Assembly (NCBI RefSeq): GCF_000002425.4
Contig: NC_037269.1
Location: 15,845,309 to 15,909,308, forward strand
DNA length: 64,000 nucleotides
Source of the DNA: Physcomitrium patens
Lineage: Eukaryota > Streptophyta > Bryopsida > Funariales > Funariaceae
Reading direction: 5' to 3'
Positions 57,991 to 64,000 of the stretch are shown here, in pieces (within the stretch, counting starts at the first letter, position 1; every line of letters starts with the position of its first letter). Below the pieces are notes generated by a model, which was not told the origin of the DNA, did no database searches, and saw nothing but the letters and a program-made list of their open reading frames with translations. Both the position numbers and the translations under genes were made by a program.

Positions 57991-58247
57991 ATTTGGACAG
58001 AGGGGTGAAATTTACACTCACATTTTGGTGTGTTTGCTGGGAGATGGTGCTTCTAATAGGTGTGTGTGGATGTGAAGTTGCTTATTGTAATTGATTGTAC
58101 TTGGTTTTGTTGAGTGAGCAATTCAAGTAGCTCTTCATCATTGGTATGTGTTCTACATCTCTTCCTTATTAGTGGAACCAAAGCATTAATGTTTCTTACT
58201 TTACAAGATAGTAAAAATTTCATTGTTGAGTTGATTATTGATTTACT

Positions 58248-58625
58248 CTCGGATTTTCATCAATCTGTTTTTACTTGTTGGGTGTTTGAACTTCAAACTT
58301 TTTGAGGTTGTGTATCTTGATGTGAGCTTTCTTAAAAACTATTACATGTTTGAATTGGACTAAAATTGATTTCTTAGTGGATTTTCGATAAGAAGGGGAT
58401 TCATTGCCTTGGAAGTTTTGTGTACTCCGAGTTGCTCTCAGGTTTTCATTAATCAGTTTTTATGTTTTGTATATTTGATAGTGAAACTTTTTGAAGTTGT
58501 GTATGTTGATGTTAGCTTTTCAATAAGCTATTGCACGTTCAAATTAGAATTGATACAAATTTATAGTGAGTTTTAGACTAGAAACAGGTTCACTGCCTTG
58601 GCAGTTTTATGTACCTCATGTTTAG
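58248..58625. repeat. Tandem repeat, 2 x about 189 bp
   Basis: The units start at about 58248 and 58437 with CTC-GG-TTTTCAT-AATC, and share AAACTTTTTGA-GTTGTGTAT-TTGATG and TTCA-TGCCTTGG-AGTTTT-TGTAC. Moderately diverged. No open frame of note. Confidence 0.6.
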
Positions 58626-59580
58626 AAAGGCATTTCTTAGTTCCTAGTAAAAATTTAATTTTGAAAAATACTGAGTATAAGAACCTTTGAGTTGAGATTT
58701 AGTGGTGCAAAATTTGGTGCTATTGAATCAAAATTAAAATTTTGGCGATTTTTGGAGTAGAGAGGGGTTGCTGCCCTAAGTGGAATACAATTGAGGTAAG
58801 TGAATTCTATCTTTTCACTCATTTACATTACTTTTTTTATGTTATACTCGTAAAATTTGTGTTTCAGAATTTTTTTCTTAATTATATTAAACTATAAAAA
58901 AAAAATAACTTAAATTGAAAATTTAAACAAAATGAATAATAAAAATAAAAAATAAATATTGAAATCAATTAAAATTAAAATAAAAAATAATAATATTAAA
59001 ATAAATTAATTATTTTTATAAAATAAAATAAAAAACTCTATGGACTTTAAGTTTACTTTTAACTTCTAATTTTAAATTAATTTTTATTTAATATTTTTTG
59101 GTTAATTCTTAATTTTAATTCTTATTTTTTATTTTTGTTTTTATTTCTATTCTATTTACATTGAATTTTATTTTGACTTTTACTTATTTTTTATATTAAT
59201 TCTTACTTTTATTTTTATTTACTAATATTATTATTTTCAATTTTTATTTTTTTTAATTTTTTAATTATTTTATTTTATTTTTTATTTTTTTACATGCATG
59301 ATAATTTTATGTATTGAAGTAAGTTAATATATTTTTATTTATTAATTTATTTATTTCTTTGCAATAGTGTTATTTCTAATCCTACATAGAATTTTAGTAG
59401 TTAAATGTTATTACTAGCATTATGTGGTGGTTTTTTAGGATTGGTTGTCACTTCTAAAGTATTAAGGGTGCAGCTTGTCTTCAAGGTTTCATCATTCCCT
59501 TTTCTTGTAAATTTTTTAGTTGATGGTGTTGTATTATAACACGACTATATGGTAAAAATATAAATGAAAAAGGTATTATT
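58626..59580. other. AT-rich DNA, no gene seen
   Basis: 58860-59330 is almost pure A/T with A-rich then T-rich halves that could pair imperfectly. No supported coding sequence. Confidence 0.4.
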
Positions 59581-59589
59581 AATATTTAG

Positions 59590-60120
59590 TCATCTTGGAT
59601 GTTAAAAAACAGTGGCGAATTCCATTGCCAATATTCAGGAACAGTTAATGTCACGCCACCAGCGTCATCAAATCAAATACCCTTCGTACCAATGGGACAA
59701 CCAAGATCATTTTCCAACCCTATATGAAACAAGCCTAGTAGGTATATATTAGAAGAGACACCTAATATGCATGATGGAGGTATAAGAAGACCATTTTGTC
59801 ATTTTTGTTGCAGACAGGTTGGTCATTATGCTAATGAATGTTCCAATCCCAAAGCCAGTGATGATAATGTGCTAGTGTATAGGAATTGCAAGCAATCAAG
59901 GCATACTTATCAGCAATGTAATACTCCGTCTAATTTCAATAAATGGGATCAGCAGATCCAAAGCCAAGGAAAAATTGTGAAGATAAATCAAGGTCCTCAA
60001 GATTCTCCAGTAAATCAGTGTCATGATGTAATATGGATAACAAGTAAAAGAGTGAAGAAAATATCATGTTTTGAGGATCTCACTTCAAAAATATTGCACC
60101 AAATTATCTTAAAAAAATAG
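59590..60120 (+). pseudogene. Gag fragment related to element D
   Basis: The open part 59767-60120 has two zinc knuckles, CHFCCRQVGHYANEC (CX3C spacing, so the first is altered) and CKQSRHTYQQC with an upstream YRN in place of C-x-N. Both match the D knuckles at 30901-31371. Following DQQIQSQGKIVKIN also parallels D. Repeat F begins right at its end. Confidence 0.65.
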
Positions 60121-61647
60121 ATATTAGTCAAAAGGTAGAAAAATTAAAGATATTAATGCTGCATATTTACAAATTATGCTTCTATTTACTTTGTAAGGCC
60201 ATAAACAAGGCAAAACAAGGTAGATTAGAAAAATAAAGGATATAGGCATGTGTAGGGAGGAATTAGAAGTGTAAATTAGTAAAAAATATCTCAAGAAGAT
60301 GAAAGTTGATACCTGAAGAGGATCAGTTATTAACCTAGGTCAAAATTAGATCCCGAGGCACAAAACTACACTCTGATAGTGACTCAAGGGTTCTTTGGGA
60401 GATCGAAGAGTCGAATTAGGGGACAAACTTGTGGAGGAATTTTTGAGAGGTTATTTCATGTCATTTGGATTAGTATTGGATTTTTGAAGGATTTTCAAAG
60501 TCAGTTATGTTTTCTATGAATTTAGATCTTTGAGAAATAAAATTGGTTTACAAATCTTTGGATTTTGTGTCTTATTAGCATTTTTACAGATAAAAATTTA
60601 GAGACTTATTGGTATGCTTGTTGTAAATGTGTGTAAGAGATTTGAAGTCAATTGAATGGCTAGATCGATACATATGAAGGTTTTTATGGGCTAAGGTCTC
60701 GAGATTTAGGGTTTTGAATACTAGTAAGGTTTTCTTAGATATCTAGCAATCTACCAGTTGAATTGGAGAGATTTTTGATTTTATCAGTAGAAGACTTGAT
60801 TTCTTATATGCAAGTAAAATTTGGAAGCAATGGAACAGTGGAAAAGAGAGATATTAGTGCTGGAAGTTGGTATCAAGGTTGGAGAAGGAGAGACTAGCCG
60901 ACATCCGAGCGGAATTTTGAGGTCATCGAGTAATTGGTAAGTGCGATTTCCTTCAAAATTTGTGTGCTAGTTTCTAACTTACACTCCAAGAGGTATGCAA
61001 ATTTTGAATTAAAATCAACAGTTCAATCTTTAGTTATCTAATTTTCAAATTTGTGATTATGATTTGGTTTGGTTTGGATTAGGATTTGATTAGGGTTTAA
61101 AGATAGGATTTGGTTAGGATTTGGTTTAGGGTGTAGGATTTATTAGGATTATAGTATGGTTTAGGATTTGATTTAGGATTTAGGATTTGATTTAGGATTT
61201 AAGCATTGGATTAGGATTTGAATTAGGGTTTGGATTAGGATTTAGGATTTAGTTTAGGATTTGATTAGGAATTGATTTAAGATTTAGAATTTGATTAAGA
61301 TTTGATTAGGATTTGGTTTAGGATTTAGAATTTATCTAGGATTTGATTAAAGTTGGATTAGAATTAGGAGTTGATTAGAATTTCAGGTTTTATTAGATTT
61401 TTGTTAGGATTTGATTAAGTTTTCTTTAATATTCTTTTATATTTCTTTAAGATTTCATTGTATTTCTTTTATACCTTCAATAAAAATTAATTTAAATTGC
61501 TTAATATTTGATTATAATTATTAACATTTAATTATAAATTCTCTATAATCCTATTGAATTGTTAGGACCTTTTGTTACAATTTTCTTTTACCTTCTACAG
61601 TCAGGTGCTCGGTGCATTCTCAAGCACGACTTCACGTAATACGACAT
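60121..61647 (+). repeat. Dispersed repeat F, copy 2 (probable LTR)
   Basis: Matches 33907-35449. The middle (about 60990-61440) is a degenerate array of GGATTTG, TTTAGGATT and TTAGGGTTT units. The right end reads TAATACGACA. Confidence 0.55.
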
Positions 61648-61880
61648 TGGATGGAATAAGTCCAAGTTATTCTTACCAAGAGTCGACAAAAGGGGAAAGG
61701 ACCAATTCAATATTCGGATGAGTGTGATGTAAAGGACCAATTTGACCCATTTACAGGGACATCCAATCCAGGTCCTGATATGGGACTCTTATCCAATATG
61801 AGACATGACTTGGTTGGGCAACTCAATGAGGTCCCGAATACGGATGCTTACCAACGAGGCAACTTCCATCTATTTGATAT
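61648..61880 (-). repeat. Diverged fragment of an element-A-type LTR
   Basis: The reverse complement resembles 47870-47945: GGTTGCCCAACCAA against GGTTGCCCCACCAA, and CTCATATTGG-TAAGAG. An old piece of a related LTR. Confidence 0.5.
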
Positions 61881-62039
61881 TACATCTGTTTCTACCTCTT
61901 CTTAGTAAAGTCTCAGTACTACCATAATAACTTACTTTACCTCTTTGCTATTTTTTTACAATTACCATCATACTATGCTTAAACTTTATGTGGTTGTAAC
62001 TAAGCAAGTACTTACTATTCTTCAATACTCCCACTTTAC

Positions 62040-63990
62040 TAATATTCAAAAGGCTTTTAATCCTAATCTCTGAATCAAATCATGATGTCTACCCTTTAGT
62101 AATGTCTTTGTAAGTTCATCAGCAAGCATGTCATTTGTAACACAATACTTCATACCTATTATTCCATCTTCAATCTTCTCTCGTATGAAATGATGTTGAA
62201 CATCAATGTGCTTGGTCCTTGAATGATGCTTTGAATTCTTTACAAATGCAAGACATCCTTGATTGTCATACATAATGGTAGTTACTTCTAATTATATTAG
62301 ACTAATATCTTCTAAAAGTTGCCTTATCCAACAAGCCTCCATTTGCACAATGACTTGCTGCCATGTATTCTGCCTCCATTGTTGATCTTGCAATAGTAGG
62401 TTGTTCTTGCAATTCTATGAAATTGCTCCAATTCCAATGAAGAATACATATCCTATTGTGAATCGTCTATCATTTACATCTCTTGTCCAATCCGCATTAC
62501 AATAACCTTGCAAGTCAATGTTCTTACTACCAAAGCATAATTTGAGGTCTTTTATACGTTTTAAGTACCTCAAAATCTTCTTTATTGTTTTCCAATGCAT
62601 TGGTCCAGCCTTAAACATGTGTTGGCTTACAATACTCCCTGCATATGCAAGATCCACTCTTGTAGCCACCATTACATACATGAGTGAGCCTACTACTGCT
62701 TTGTATGGAATACTTTGCATCTCACCTTCAACTTGTGTAAACTCCTCATCTGTGAGCTTCATCAACTTCAAATTTGTCTCTAAGGGTGTTCCAATGGGCT
62801 TGCATTCTTCCATCTTGAATTGTTTCAACACTTCTTTAATGTACTTTGTTTGGCTCATTGTAATGGTCTTGTTACTACAATCTCTTAAAAATTCCACTTC
62901 CAAGCAATAGTGTAATTCTCCCAAATCACTCATCTCATATTTCTTCTCTAATTTAGCATTCATCCAATCCATCTTTTCCATATTGTTAGCCAAAATCATC
63001 AAATCATCAACATAGAGGATTACAATCAACAAGAACTCTCTAGATTGCATCACATACAATGAATGATCAGCTTCACTCCCTAAAAATCCTTCAATGACAA
63101 AGAAGGTGTGAATTCGTTGGTACCATGCCTTTGGTGATTGTTTCAACCCATACAAGAATTTCTTCAATTTGCAAACAAGATGTTCTTTGCCTTGTTGTAT
63201 AAATCCTTGAGGTTGGTCCATATAGATGTCTTCTTACAATTTTTTATTCAAAAAATGCCGTCTTTACATCTATTTGGTGTATTTTCAAATCCATTGCTAC
63301 CCCAATTGCTTCAATGGTCCTTATGATGGTGAATTTGGCAACGGGTGCATAAGTCTCATTGAAATCAATTCCAGCAACTTGTGAGTATCTTTTGGCAACT
63401 AATCTTGCCTTGTGCCTCACCACCACACCCATTGAATCTCTTTTAGTCCTGAACACCCATTTACAACCAACACTAGATTGATTTGGTGGAAGAGGTGCCA
63501 ATTTCCATGTACCATTGTCCATAAGAGATTGGTACTCTTCTTCTATAGCCTTCTCCCACTTGATTGCATCTTCACACTTCATAGCATCACACAAAGACAA
63601 TGGATCAGCAAGAAGAGCAACATTTACATTTTCTTCACTTCGTTGAGGGAAGATGTGATCCTTCCACCATTCGCCATGTTGCCTTCTTTCTTTCAAGAGA
63701 TATCTCCTTTCATTGATTGAAGAACATTCACCTTGTTCTTTTCATACTCTTAAACCTTGTCGTTTCTTACTCAATGGTTGGAAGTTTTCATCATTGTCAT
63801 CATCCCAATCTTCAACATCTTCATTTCTTTCATTCCTGGTCCTATCAATTATAAGAGCCTTCATCTTTTCAACCTTCTTTCGATTTTTATCTTCATCATC
63901 TTCATTGTCTTCATCTTCTTGTTTCTCTGCTGAATTCAAAGATGTGTCTACAAACACACCATTACTCCTACTTGGACACATCTTCAAGTA
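62040..63990 (-). pseudogene. Ty1/copia pol: RT and RNase H, 3' half, broken
   Basis: Read leftward: an acidic linker (63987-63742); RT start 63696-63244 (WKLAPLPPNQSSVGCKWVF, KARLVAKRYSQ, FNETYAPVAK, QIDVKTAFFE); RT core 63221-62415 (MDQPQGFI, KKFLYGLKQSPKAWYQRI, LYVDDLMILANN with an intact catalytic YVDD near 63003-63014); RNase H in 62415-62046, ending NDMLADELTK and RLGLKAF. A stop sits between 63244 and 63221, and RNase H is frame-broken near 62400. The element continues right of the window. It is better preserved than the copia relic at 6120. Confidence 0.9.
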
Positions 63991-64000
63991 CTCACAAACA

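Noticed and set aside
60990-61440. Interstitial telomere array
   Set aside because: Units resemble TTTAGGG only occasionally. The dominant form is GGATTTG/TTTAGGATT with irregular spacing, within dispersed repeat F.

Overview
The window looks like nuclear DNA of a land plant, most likely a bryophyte and perhaps a moss (an inference from gene structure and transposon style; no species marker was found). The evidence is one 21-exon plant gene with short GT-AG introns, surrounded by nested, AT-decayed LTR retrotransposons. There is no bacterial or organellar gene organisation, no rRNA or tRNA gene and no CRISPR array.

Layout. 1-5634: broken Ty3/gypsy chromovirus pieces (family B) and a fragment of a second gypsy family (A). 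6120-6600: a copia RNase H remnant. 6641-9000: a moderately GC-rich stretch with decayed or unresolved minus-strand coding sequence, including a U-box-like relic. 11462-17884 (minus): the one clearly intact cellular gene, a Sec1/Munc18 (KEULE-type) secretion regulator of 675 codons. 17885-19480: its GC-richer upstream region, with a 109-bp tandem duplication and long poly-G and poly-C tracts. 19480-25000: AT-rich DNA with a minisatellite and dispersed repeats.

25000-38000: a plus-strand gypsy relic (family C; gag-protease at 25600-27060, reverse transcriptase to integrase at 35450-37780), split by a repeat (F) and by a minus-strand element (D, 27096-33906). 38017-44753: a decayed family-B chromovirus with a same-family solo LTR lodged in its integrase. 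45033-46030: a roughly 1-kb fold-back (long inverted repeat) element. 46031-57550: an unusual LTR element (E) whose two coding regions do not look like gag-pol. Nested inside E is a very young element A (46841-52815) with 1340-bp LTRs, an intact gag-protease ORF and nearly all of pol deleted. 57551-62000: further repeats and a gag fragment. 62040-64000: the 3' half of a copia element.

The insertion order can be read from LTR divergence. The two LTRs of A differ at about 10 of 1340 sites, those of E at about 16 of 601, and A sits inside E. The most unusual material is element E with its coiled-coil ORF, the 3' coiled-coil reading frame shared by D and E, the fold-back element, and the LTR-plus-flank duplication around D.
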